Below, in pieces: positions 47,475 to 55,062 of a stretch of DNA of 64,000 nucleotides. The position numbers were made by a program, and so were the translations under genes. The number at the start of each line of letters is the position of its first letter. Position 1 is the first letter of the stretch. Origin of the DNA: Paraburkholderia podalyriae (GTDB taxonomy: Bacteria; Pseudomonadota; Gammaproteobacteria; Burkholderiales; Burkholderiaceae); contig NZ_VZQQ01000009.1 of the NCBI RefSeq assembly GCF_014397785.1, positions 186,001-250,000 of the forward strand, read 5' to 3'. The notes under the pieces were generated by a model that saw only the letters and a program-made list of their open reading frames with translations, ran no database searches and was not told where the DNA came from.

Positions 47475-48896
47475 CTAAAGCGCGATCCTTCCGGTGACGA
47501 GGCCATAGATGCCGATGATCGCGCCAATGACCGCAACGATAAAAATGATCCAGTCGGAAGCGATGAAGACGTTCTTGTTCCGCTCGCGCCGAGCCCAGAT
47601 ATAGAGCGCCGTGCCTGGCGCATACAGCACGGCGGAAAGCAGAATGAATTTCAGGCCGCCCGCCCAGATCATGAAGACCGTGTAGATCGAGGCGATTGCG
47701 GCCATGATCAAGTCGCGCCGGCGCTCGTCGGCGCGCACGTCGTAACCGTCACCGCGATTCGCGTTCATGCAGCCGAACACCGCGACGAAGAGGTACGGAA
47801 TCAACGACATCGCGCTCGTCAGATTCAGCATCAGCGCGAACGCGTCGCGCGAGAAGTATGTGCTGATGACGAGCAGCTGCACCACGATGTTGGTCAGCCA
47901 CAATGCATTGGCCGGTACCTTGTTGGCGTTTTCCCTCGCGAACACGGCGGGCATGTCTTCGGTCTTTGCCGCCGTGAACAACACTTCGGCGCAGATCAGC
48001 GACCAGGCGAGATAAGCGCCCAGCACCGAAATCAGCAGGCCTATGCTGACGAAAACCGCGCCCCAATGACCGACCACCCCTTCAAGCACCGCCGCCATCG
48101 ACGGCTGCCGCATGGCCCCGATGTCGGCGCGCTGGAGCACTGCGTAAGGCAGCATCGTCACGAGCACCATTAGCGAGGTCACGACGACGAAGCCGAGAAT
48201 CGTCGCCTGGCCGACATCGGAGCGCTTCTTCGCATAACGGGAATAGACACTCGCCCCTTCGATACCGATGAACACGAACACCGTGACCAGCATCGTGGCC
48301 CGCACCTGCTCGAGGATATTGCCTTCGAGTCCTCCACCGTAGAGGTTGGCCTGGAACAGGTCCAACCGGAAGCCGAAGATCAGGATCAGGATGAACACCA
48401 GAATCGGAATGACCTTGGCGACCGTGACGATACTGTTGATGAAGGCCGCCTGCTGCACGCCCTTCAGGATCATGAAATGAAATAGCCAGATGCCGATCGA
48501 TGCAACGACGATCGCGACGACCGTATTGCCGTCGCCGAACACGGGAAAAAACGCGCCGAGTGTCGACTTGAGCAGCACCCAGTACGAAACGTTGCCGATA
48601 CAGCTGCCGATCCAGTAGCCAAATGCGGAGAGAAAGCCCGGATAATCGCCAAAGCCCGCTTTCGCATACGCAAACACGCCGGCGTCCAGTTCGGGCTTGC
48701 GTTCCGCCAGCGCCTGAAACACGCGCGCCAGCATATACATGCCCGTGCCCGCAATCAGCCAGGCAATCACGGCACCCAACGGACCGGTGGCATTCGCAAA
48801 AGTGCGCGGCAGGGAAAAGATCCCGGCTCCGACCATGCCGCCCACCACCATCCCGGTGAGTTGCATTTTTGACATTTTTTGTGGAGTGGACGCCAT
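47475..48896 (-). CDS. arcD: Arginine/ornithine-type antiporter (APA/BAT family)
   Basis: This 473-residue, 12-helix amino-acid antiporter has the APC-superfamily helix-1 signature GMVVGGMVGAGIFSLPRTFANATGPLGAVIAWLIAGTGMYMLA and the helix-6 stretch TVFVFIGIEGASVYSRYAKKRSDVG. ArcD-type members exchange external arginine for internal ornithine or citrulline. It is upstream of arcA and likely the first gene of the arcD-arcA-nhaC unit. With no ornithine made by a local ArcB, arginine/citrulline exchange is a reasonable guess. Confidence 0.9.
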   Translation of the reverse strand: MASTPQKMSKMQLTGMVVGGMVGAGIFSLPRTFANATGPLGAVIAWLIAGTGMYMLARVFQALAERKPELDAGVFAYAKAGFGDYPGFLSAFGYWIGSCIGNVSYWVLLKSTLGAFFPVFGDGNTVVAIVVASIGIWLFHFMILKGVQQAAFINSIVTVAKVIPILVFILILIFGFRLDLFQANLYGGGLEGNILEQVRATMLVTVFVFIGIEGASVYSRYAKKRSDVGQATILGFVVVTSLMVLVTMLPYAVLQRADIGAMRQPSMAAVLEGVVGHWGAVFVSIGLLISVLGAYLAWSLICAEVLFTAAKTEDMPAVFARENANKVPANALWLTNIVVQLLVISTYFSRDAFALMLNLTSAMSLIPYLFVAVFGCMNANRGDGYDVRADERRRDLIMAAIASIYTVFMIWAGGLKFILLSAVLYAPGTALYIWARRERNKNVFIASDWIIFIVAVIGAIIGIYGLVTGRIAL

Positions 48897-49147
48897 TCGG
48901 ATTCCTTTTTAGTTACCTTTTTAACAAGGACCTTAATCAGATTCGAACGAAACGTGTCTCTCGGCCAATCTTGCTGTTGATCAGCCGTGTTACTCTGCAA
49001 CCACCACACGAAAAGAATGGGCTGTCCGTTAGCGTTTGTCAATTAATCGCAAGGCCAGCTAACCGCCTGCCGCGCGTCAGGTAATCGAACCGATCGATGC
49101 TGCATTGCCGAATTTCGTTGAATGCGCGAATTAACTCGATTGCCCGT

Positions 49148-49161
49148 GTGTCATATGACAC
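49148..49161. promoter_or_regulatory. Perfect palindrome GTGTCATATGACAC upstream of arcD
   Basis: This 14-base perfect palindrome lies about 250 bases upstream of arcD and 200 bases beyond the 3' end of the histidine kinase gene. It is a candidate regulator site for the arc operon. Confidence 0.4.
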
Positions 49162-49224
49162 GCGATGCACGCATCTGGATTGCTCGCATCGATAAGTCGC
49201 ATTCGATATCGATGATTTAATAAT

Positions 49225-49242
49225 GATGCGATGTGACGCATC
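49225..49242. promoter_or_regulatory. Inverted repeat GATGCG-ATGTGA-CGCATC
   Basis: Perfect 6-bp arms flank a 6-base spacer, 115 bases beyond the histidine kinase stop. It could be an operator or part of a terminator for the two-component operon; no T tract follows. Confidence 0.3.
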
Positions 49243-49356
49243 GCCAATGTGGTTTCTTCAAATGATAGGGAATCGCCGAGACATGCTGAACCAGTGGTCG
49301 TTGAACACTACTGAGAAACACGTCTTTGTGAATTTTCTGACGGGAAGACTACTCAA

Positions 49357-50700
49357 CTACGACTCGCGCAACTTCCGCAACGTCAACCGCGCTTCGAGAC
49401 CGCCGCCGACCCGGTTGTGCAGCGTAAGCGTCGCGTCCATCGCGAGCGCGAGTTGGCGCGCGATCGCGAGCCCCAGACCCGTGCCACCCGTTTGACGATT
49501 GCGCGACCCTTCGAGTCGAACGAACGGCTCGAACACCGTCTCCAGCGACTCGGCCGGAATGCCGGGACCGCGATCGAGCACCGACACGGTGGCCTCACCG
49601 TCGTGCAACGCGCCGATCTCGATCTGCGCGGCGCCGCCGAACTTCAGCGCGTTATCGACAAGATTGCCGACGACGCGCTTCAATGCCTGCGGACGCATCG
49701 TCAATGACTGACCGAAGTGGCCCTGCAGCGACACTTGCTGACCCGCGTCGACGTAATCGCAGACGAGGCTGTCGAACAGCGCATCGGGGTCGATGCGGCG
49801 CGGCATCTCAGTCGTGCCATGCATCGTGCGCGCATACGTCACCCCTTCCTTGACCAGCGCTTCCATTTCCCGCAGATCCTGGCGCAGCTTCGCGGCTTCG
49901 CTCTGGTGGTCCATCGTGTCGACGCGCAGGCGCATGCGCGTTATCGGCGTCTGCAGATCGTGCGAAATCGCCGCGAGAATCTGCATGCGCTCGGCCATGT
50001 ATGTGGCGATCCGGTCCTGCATCGCATTGAACGCGCGCGCGGCGCGCGCCACTTCGGATGGACCGGCTTCGGGCAGACGCGCGGCCTTCAGGTCGGGGCC
50101 GAGCGTGTCGGCTGCGACTGCGAGTTGATTGAGCGGACGCGTTGCGAGCCGCACCGCGAGCCAGCAGCAGGCGCCGAGCACGAGCAACTGCAGCGTCAGC
50201 ACGAGCGGCAGCCAGCGCGACAATGGTGCGCCAGGCATCGGCCGCAGGTCGATGGTGAGCGGCATGCCATCGCTCAGTTTCAGGTGCACCTGCAGACGCT
50301 CGCGATCGCCGGGCACCGCGTTGACGGTCAACGGATAACGCCTGCCGATGCCGTCGCCGATCGATTGCGCGACGCGCGCCGACAGGCTTGCGTCGACCGG
50401 CGCGCCGGGCACGCCCGGGCCTAGCACGAACTCGTAGCTGCGCCGCGCGAGGCGCGGCAGCCACTGGGCGCGCTCGTCGGGCGGCAGATGATCGAGCAGC
50501 GCGACCGAGCTCGCCACCTCGCGCTCGATGTAGCCCATCATGATGTTGGTCATCGTCTGGTCGCGCTCGGTCATCGTGAGCCAGAACGACAGCGCCTGCG
50601 CGAGTGCGAGCCCGACGAACAAAATCACCGCGAGCCGCGCGAACAACGAGCGCGGCCAATGCGGCCAGCGCAGCAACGACGGTGACGGCGATGCGCTCAC
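49357..50700 (-). CDS. EnvZ-type sensor histidine kinase
   Basis: The 447-residue kinase has helix 1 (FARLAVILFVGLALAQALSFWL), a periplasmic sensor of about 120 residues, and helix 2 near residue 170. A HAMP linker follows, then the H-box AAISHDLQTPITRMRLRVDTMD with His247, the N-box NLVDNALKF, DRGPGIPAE and TGGTGLGLAIARQLA. It should phosphorylate the OmpR-type regulator whose stop it overlaps by 4 bases. The stimulus is not readable from the sequence. Confidence 0.93.
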   Translation of the reverse strand: MSASPSPSLLRWPHWPRSLFARLAVILFVGLALAQALSFWLTMTERDQTMTNIMMGYIEREVASSVALLDHLPPDERAQWLPRLARRSYEFVLGPGVPGAPVDASLSARVAQSIGDGIGRRYPLTVNAVPGDRERLQVHLKLSDGMPLTIDLRPMPGAPLSRWLPLVLTLQLLVLGACCWLAVRLATRPLNQLAVAADTLGPDLKAARLPEAGPSEVARAARAFNAMQDRIATYMAERMQILAAISHDLQTPITRMRLRVDTMDHQSEAAKLRQDLREMEALVKEGVTYARTMHGTTEMPRRIDPDALFDSLVCDYVDAGQQVSLQGHFGQSLTMRPQALKRVVGNLVDNALKFGGAAQIEIGALHDGEATVSVLDRGPGIPAESLETVFEPFVRLEGSRNRQTGGTGLGLAIARQLALAMDATLTLHNRVGGGLEARLTLRKLRES

Positions 50701-51437
50701 TCCAGATCTCCGGTCGCGGTCACGACCGCCGAAAACACATAGCCCTCACTGCGCAGCGTCTTGATGTAGCGCGGCTCGCGCGCGCCGTCCCGCAGGCGTT
50801 GCCGCAGGCGGCTCACCATCAGATCGATCGACCGGTCGAACGGATCGGCCTGGCGTCCCTGGGTGAGGTTCAGCAACTGGTCGCGCGTGAGCACGCGCTG
50901 CGGATGATCGAGAAACACGCGCAACAGACGGTACTCCGCGCCGCTCAACGCGACCTCGGTGCCGTCCGCATCGAGCAGATGGCGCGCGGTCGTGTCGAGC
51001 CGCCAGTCGCCGAAGCAAAGCATCGGCGCCGATTCGGTCACCTCCATGCCGGGCGGCAGCATGCGCGCGCGGCGCAGCACCGAGCGGATTCGCGCGAGCA
51101 GCTCGCGCGCGGCGAACGGTTTGGTCAGGTAATCGTCGGCACCCATTTCGAGGCCGACGATGCGGTCCGCTTCCTCGCTACGCGCGGTCAGCATCAGGAT
51201 CGGTACGGTGCGGAACTTGCCCGAGCGCAGTTCGCGGCACAGCACGAGGCCGTCTTCGCCGGGCAGCATCAGGTCGAGCACGATCAGGTCGGGTGCGCCG
51301 TTCTCGAGCGCGGCGCGCATCTGGCGCCCATTGGCCGCGAGCGAAACGCGCACGCCGTTTTTCTCGAGGTATGCCGCGAGCAGTTCGCGGATGCCGCGAT
51401 CATCATCGACGATCAGTACGTGGTCGGAGGTTTCCAT
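50697..51437 (-). CDS. OmpR-family response regulator
   Basis: This 246-residue regulator has a receiver domain (VLIVDDDRGIRELL, phospho-acceptor Asp55 in LIVLDLMLPGEDGL, Thr in MLTARSEEADRI, Lys in DDYLTKPFAARELL). A winged-helix DNA-binding domain follows, with LSGAEYRLLRVFLDHPQRVLTRDQLLNLT and RSIDLMVSRLRQRLRDGAREPRYIKTLRSEGYVF. It is coupled to the histidine kinase and starts 7 bases after the small peptide gene. Confidence 0.94.
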   Translation of the reverse strand: METSDHVLIVDDDRGIRELLAAYLEKNGVRVSLAANGRQMRAALENGAPDLIVLDLMLPGEDGLVLCRELRSGKFRTVPILMLTARSEEADRIVGLEMGADDYLTKPFAARELLARIRSVLRRARMLPPGMEVTESAPMLCFGDWRLDTTARHLLDADGTEVALSGAEYRLLRVFLDHPQRVLTRDQLLNLTQGRQADPFDRSIDLMVSRLRQRLRDGAREPRYIKTLRSEGYVFSAVVTATGDLE

Positions 51438-51444
51438 CGACGGA

Positions 51445-51567
51445 TTATCTGCCGCGGCGTTTGAGGTGCACGCCGCTCGATTGGATCAATGAACACTGCA
51501 ACGGATGCCCGAGTTCGGCAGCGAAACCACCCGCGACGAACAGAGCGATGGCAAAGAGGCGTTTCAT
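51445..51567 (-). CDS. Putative 40-residue secreted peptide between GFA and two-component genes
   Basis: A short frame begins at ATG 51567, overlapping the GFA stop (ATGA) and preceded by GGAGG at 4 bases. It encodes a signal-peptide-like N-terminus (MKRLFAIALFVAGGFAAELG) and a short basic tail with one Cys (HPLQCSLIQSSGVHLKRRGR). It ends 7 bases before the response regulator start. The overlap, ribosome-binding site and hydrophobic core support a real gene. It matches no family I know and could be a sensor ligand or simply a coupling ORF. Confidence 0.45.
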   Translation of the reverse strand: MKRLFAIALFVAGGFAAELGHPLQCSLIQSSGVHLKRRGR

Positions 51568-51935
51568 GCGTCCTCCAGCACGGAAAGACTCGCGCCGTCG
51601 GCCACGCCGGCTTCGAGTGCATACGGATCGACCCCTTCGAGGCAGCCGATATTGACGCGCCATTGCTGCGGATCCGTGCGCGTCTGATGAAAAGGATAGA
51701 TGCCGCAATGCTTGCAGAAATAGTGCTTCGCGACCTGGGTGTTGAACTGGTACAGCGTCAGCGCATCCTCACCACTCAGGATCTTCAACTGCCTGGCGGG
51801 AAAGCGCGGCGTCATCAGCGCGCCCTTGCGGCGGCACAGGCTGCAGTTGCAACGACCGGCCGGAGCGATTTCGGTGCGAACTTCGAACTTGACGGCCCCG
51901 CAGTGACAGGACCCTTGCAGCAACTCGGCGCTCAT
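51564..51935 (-). CDS. GFA-family (glutathione-dependent formaldehyde-activating/CENP-V) zinc protein
   Basis: The 123-residue protein has the GFA zinc-binding pattern: GSCHCGAVKFEV, GRCNCSLCRRKGALM and HYFCKHCGIYPFHQ. This gives seven cysteines for two zinc sites. The family name comes from Gfa, which was reported to promote S-hydroxymethylglutathione formation; many members have unknown roles. A GGAGAG box precedes the ATG. A perfect inverted repeat lies 62 bases upstream. It heads a four-gene operon with the two-component system. Confidence 0.92.
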   Translation of the reverse strand: MSAELLQGSCHCGAVKFEVRTEIAPAGRCNCSLCRRKGALMTPRFPARQLKILSGEDALTLYQFNTQVAKHYFCKHCGIYPFHQTRTDPQQWRVNIGCLEGVDPYALEAGVADGASLSVLEDA

Positions 51936-52484
51936 GATGCTCTCCGTGTTTTGACGATGCCTGCTTTATAGCCCGGTTCATCAGTCGAATTATGTCGTAA
52001 TGTATCCGGCCGCCGAGACGATACATTACATTGCAATCAACCCGTGGCGATTAGCGCAAGCCGAAACAGCGAAGACAAACGCGCGAATTGGCATTCGAGC
52101 GGCACGCGCTAACGGATAACGCAGGTTGCTTCATGCCGCATGCATTGTCGTGTTTCCCCTGCAAAGATACTCCGCTTATCCATGAGCACGTATGCGGCGC
52201 CGCCCGGCGCGCCAGCCGGCCCTGCTACACGCTGTTTTTGACCCTGGCATGACAACCGACTTTCTTTATTCCGCCTGATTGGCGCAAGTTCGGTGAATCA
52301 AGTTGAAGACGCTTGACTTTTAAGCACTGCCCACTTCCAATACCGATGGTGCAGTGCGATGTTTCGCCTTTGAAACGCGCTGCACGTCATTCGGTAGTTC
52401 AAAGCATCGGCCAGCAGTTCATTCGTCCGCCGTGCATGCGGCGTCAGCTCGCAAAATGGAGCACTCCTCGCTACAGGAGTCGTC
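51936..52484. other. 549-base divergent intergenic region (GFA / patatin), no gene supported
   Basis: No recognisable protein or RNA is seen. The region is AT-richer, and the notable element is the inverted repeat at 51997-52029 on the GFA side. Confidence 0.5.
51997..52029. promoter_or_regulatory. Inverted repeat GTAATGTATC-13-GATACATTAC upstream of GFA operon
   Basis: Perfect 10-bp arms are separated by 13 bases, so the half-site centres lie about two helical turns apart. It begins 62 bases upstream of the GFA start. This is the architecture of a dimeric or tetrameric regulator site; the operon's own OmpR-type regulator is one candidate. Confidence 0.55.
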
Positions 52485-53528
52485 TTGGCTGCAACGAAAA
52501 CCCAACCCCCGCGCCGCGAACCGGCCCTCATCGACCTCGCGTTGCAAGGCGGCGGTTCGCACGGTGCTTTTACATGGGGCGTCCTCGACCGTTTGCTCGA
52601 AGAGTCGTGGCTGCAGATCGAAGGCATATCGGGTACGTCGGCCGGCGCGATGAACGCCGCGGTGCTGGTGAGCGGCTATCGGGTCAACGGCGCGGCCGGC
52701 GCGCGCGCCGCGCTCGAAGCGTTCTGGCGACGCGTGTTCGAAGCGTCGGTGTTGAGCCCGTTTCGCCGCAGCCCACTCGACGTGATGATGGGCCGCTGGA
52801 CTCTCGACTTCTCGCCGCTCTTCATTGCGATGGACCTCGCGGCGCGCCTGTTTTCTCCATACGACCTGAATCCGCGCGGCGTGCATCCGCTGGCGAAGAT
52901 CCTGCAGGACTCCATCGACTTCGCGCATCTGCGCGACTCGCCGATCAAGCTGTTCATCACCGCGACGCAAGTGCGCACGGGCCAGGCGCGCGTGTTTCGC
53001 AATGCCGACCTGACACCCGACGTGCTGCTCGCCTCCGGCTGTCTGCCCACGCTGTTCCAGGCCGTCCAGATCGACGGTGAAGACTACTGGGACGGCGGCT
53101 ATGCCGGTAATCCGACCATCACGCCGCTGGTGCGCGAATGCGCGTCGAGCGATACGCTGCTAATCCAGGTCAATCCCGTCGAGCGCAAGGAAACGCCGCG
53201 CACCGCGCGCGACATCATTAGCCGCCTGAACGAGGTCGCCTTCAACTCGCCGCTGCTGAAAGAGCTGCGCATGATCGCGCTGCTGCGGCGCGCGGCGGAC
53301 GCCGGCAGCGATGAAGGCCGCCATTGGGCGGCGATGCGCATCCATCGGATCTCCAGCGAGTTGATGACCGAGCTCGGCTACTCGTCGAAGCTGAACGCCG
53401 AGTGGAGCTTTCTGACGATGCTGCGCGACGAAGGGCGGCGTGCCGCGGACACGTTCCTCACCGAGCACGGCGATTCGATCGGCGTGCGCTCCTCGCTCGA
53501 TCTCGACACGTTGCTCGACGGAGTCTGA
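52485..53528 (+). CDS. Patatin-like phospholipase
   Basis: This 347-residue protein uses a TTG start (52485) behind an AGGAG box. The patatin signature is complete: oxyanion loop QGGGSHGAFTWGVLD (residues 21-35), nucleophile elbow GISGTSAGAMNA with Ser52, and catalytic Asp203 in WDGGYAGNP. It lacks a signal peptide and would be a cytoplasmic acyl hydrolase. In several Burkholderiaceae a patatin, a 3-hydroxybutyrate dehydrogenase and a GntP permease are neighbours, which suggests a role in PHB or 3-hydroxybutyrate turnover; here the dehydrogenase is absent. The GntP gene starts 2 bases after its stop. Confidence 0.9.
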   Translation: MAATKTQPPRREPALIDLALQGGGSHGAFTWGVLDRLLEESWLQIEGISGTSAGAMNAAVLVSGYRVNGAAGARAALEAFWRRVFEASVLSPFRRSPLDVMMGRWTLDFSPLFIAMDLAARLFSPYDLNPRGVHPLAKILQDSIDFAHLRDSPIKLFITATQVRTGQARVFRNADLTPDVLLASGCLPTLFQAVQIDGEDYWDGGYAGNPTITPLVRECASSDTLLIQVNPVERKETPRTARDIISRLNEVAFNSPLLKELRMIALLRRAADAGSDEGRHWAAMRIHRISSELMTELGYSSKLNAEWSFLTMLRDEGRRAADTFLTEHGDSIGVRSSLDLDTLLDGV

Positions 53529-53530
53529 CC

Positions 53531-55027
53531 ATGGACGTCATCACCCTGTCACCGCTCGCGATCGGTCTCGGGCTCTTTGGCATGCTCGCGAGTCTCGCGC
53601 TGCTGATCGGTCTCGCGTATCGCGGCTGGACCGTACTGCTGCTCGCGCCGTTCGCCGCGATGCTGGCCGCCGCGATTTCGGGTGAACCGATTCTGGCGCA
53701 CTGGACGCAGACCTTCATGCTCAGCACCGCGCGTTTTCTCGCGCAGTTCTTTCCGTTGTTCCTGCTCGGCGCGCTGTTCGGCAAGCTGATGGAAGACAGC
53801 GGCTCCGTGAAGGCGATCGCCAGTTACATGACGGCGAAGCTTGGCGCCCATCGGGCGATTCTCGCCGTCGTGATCGGTGGCGCGCTCGTCACCTATGGCG
53901 GTGTCAGCCTCTTCGTCGCGTTCTTCGTGCTCGCGCCGATGGCCACCGCACTCTTCGAGGCCGCGAATATTCCGCGCCGTCTGATGCCGGCCGCGATCGC
54001 GCTCGGCACGTCGACCTTCACGATGTCCGCGCTGCCCGGCACGCCGGCGATCCAGAACGCGATCCCAATGCCGTTCTTTGGTACGACGCCGTTTGCCGCG
54101 CCCGGGCTCGGCATCATCGCGAGCATTGTGATGGTCGCGTTCGGGCTTTGGTGGTTGTCCTTGCAGCAAGCGCGCGCGAGGGCGGCCAACGAAGGGTTCG
54201 ACGAATTGAACAGCGCGGCGAAATTCACCAGGGTGCCGGCCAGCGACAACCTCGTGCGCGAGCGCGCAAGCGTATCGCAGAGTTTCGATCCGGAAGAAGC
54301 GAAGCGCGGGCATGTCAGCGAGGATCTGCCGTCGTTCGGCGTCGCGCTCGCGCCGCTCGTGCTCGTCGTGCTGACGAACTTCGTGATGAACGTGATCGTG
54401 CTGCCGCGCATCGACGCGGACTACCTGGCCGACGTCCGTTGGGGTGAGACGTCGCTTGGAGCGGTCGCCGGTGTGTGGGGCGTGTGCGTGGCGCTCATCG
54501 TCGCGATCGTCGTACTCGTGCTGCTCAATCGGCGCCGCCTGCCGGCGCTGCGCGAGACGATCGATGCAGGCGCGAATGCATCGGTGCTGCCGGTGCTGAG
54601 CGTCGGCAGTCTGGTCGGCTATGGCGCGGTGATCGCCGCGCTGCCCGCGTTCGCGCTCGTGCGCGAATGGGTGCTCAGCATCGGCGGTGGCCCGCTCGTA
54701 TCGCTCGCGGTCGCGGCCAATCTGCTCGCGGCGTTGACCGGTTCGGCCTCCGGCGGTCTCACCATCGCGCTCGATGCGCTTGGCAGCACCTATCTGCAAC
54801 TGGCCACGCAGTACGGCATCGACCCGGCGCTGCTGCATCGGGTCGCCGTGATTTCCTCTGGCACACTCGACAGCCTGCCGCATAACGGCGCGGTCGTGAC
54901 GCTGCTCGCCGTGTGCGGTTCGACGCACCGCGAAAGCTATCGCGACATCGTGATCGTCGGGATTCTCGGCGCGTTGCTCGCACTGGTGGTGGTTATCGTG
55001 CTGGGCTCGCTGGTCGGTTCGTTCTGA
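53531..55027 (+). CDS. GntP-family permease
   Basis: The 498-residue inner-membrane protein has 12-14 helices and GntP-type motifs: FLAQFFPLFLLGALFGKLMEDSGSVKAIASYMTAKLGAHRAILAVVIGGALVTYGGVSLFVAFFVLAPMA, a PGTPAIQNAIP loop, and ALTGSASGGLTIALDALG plus SSGTLDSLPHNGAVVTLLAVCG in the C-terminal half. The family imports gluconate and related hydroxy acids with protons. Coupling to the patatin gene suggests 3-hydroxybutyrate or another short hydroxy acid as substrate (inference). Confidence 0.88.
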   Translation: MDVITLSPLAIGLGLFGMLASLALLIGLAYRGWTVLLLAPFAAMLAAAISGEPILAHWTQTFMLSTARFLAQFFPLFLLGALFGKLMEDSGSVKAIASYMTAKLGAHRAILAVVIGGALVTYGGVSLFVAFFVLAPMATALFEAANIPRRLMPAAIALGTSTFTMSALPGTPAIQNAIPMPFFGTTPFAAPGLGIIASIVMVAFGLWWLSLQQARARAANEGFDELNSAAKFTRVPASDNLVRERASVSQSFDPEEAKRGHVSEDLPSFGVALAPLVLVVLTNFVMNVIVLPRIDADYLADVRWGETSLGAVAGVWGVCVALIVAIVVLVLLNRRRLPALRETIDAGANASVLPVLSVGSLVGYGAVIAALPAFALVREWVLSIGGGPLVSLAVAANLLAALTGSASGGLTIALDALGSTYLQLATQYGIDPALLHRVAVISSGTLDSLPHNGAVVTLLAVCGSTHRESYRDIVIVGILGALLALVVVIVLGSLVGSF

Positions 55028-55062
55028 GCGTTCCGAGCGTCTGAAGTAATGGCCGGCTCACT

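Larger units (their letters stand above)
48897..49356. other. 460-base upstream region of arcD with several palindromes
   Basis: No gene is supported here. The region is AT-rich near arcD and holds TCGATATCGA (49203-49212), a 14-base palindrome (49148-49161) and a 6-bp-arm inverted repeat (49225-49242). I did not see a TTGAT-4-ATCAA Anr/FNR box, the usual control of arginine deiminase genes. Confidence 0.5.

Noticed and set aside
48897..49356. Search for an Anr/FNR box upstream of arcD
   Set aside because: Several TTGAT or ATCAA half-like strings exist, but none has the correct TTGAT-4-ATCAA arrangement.
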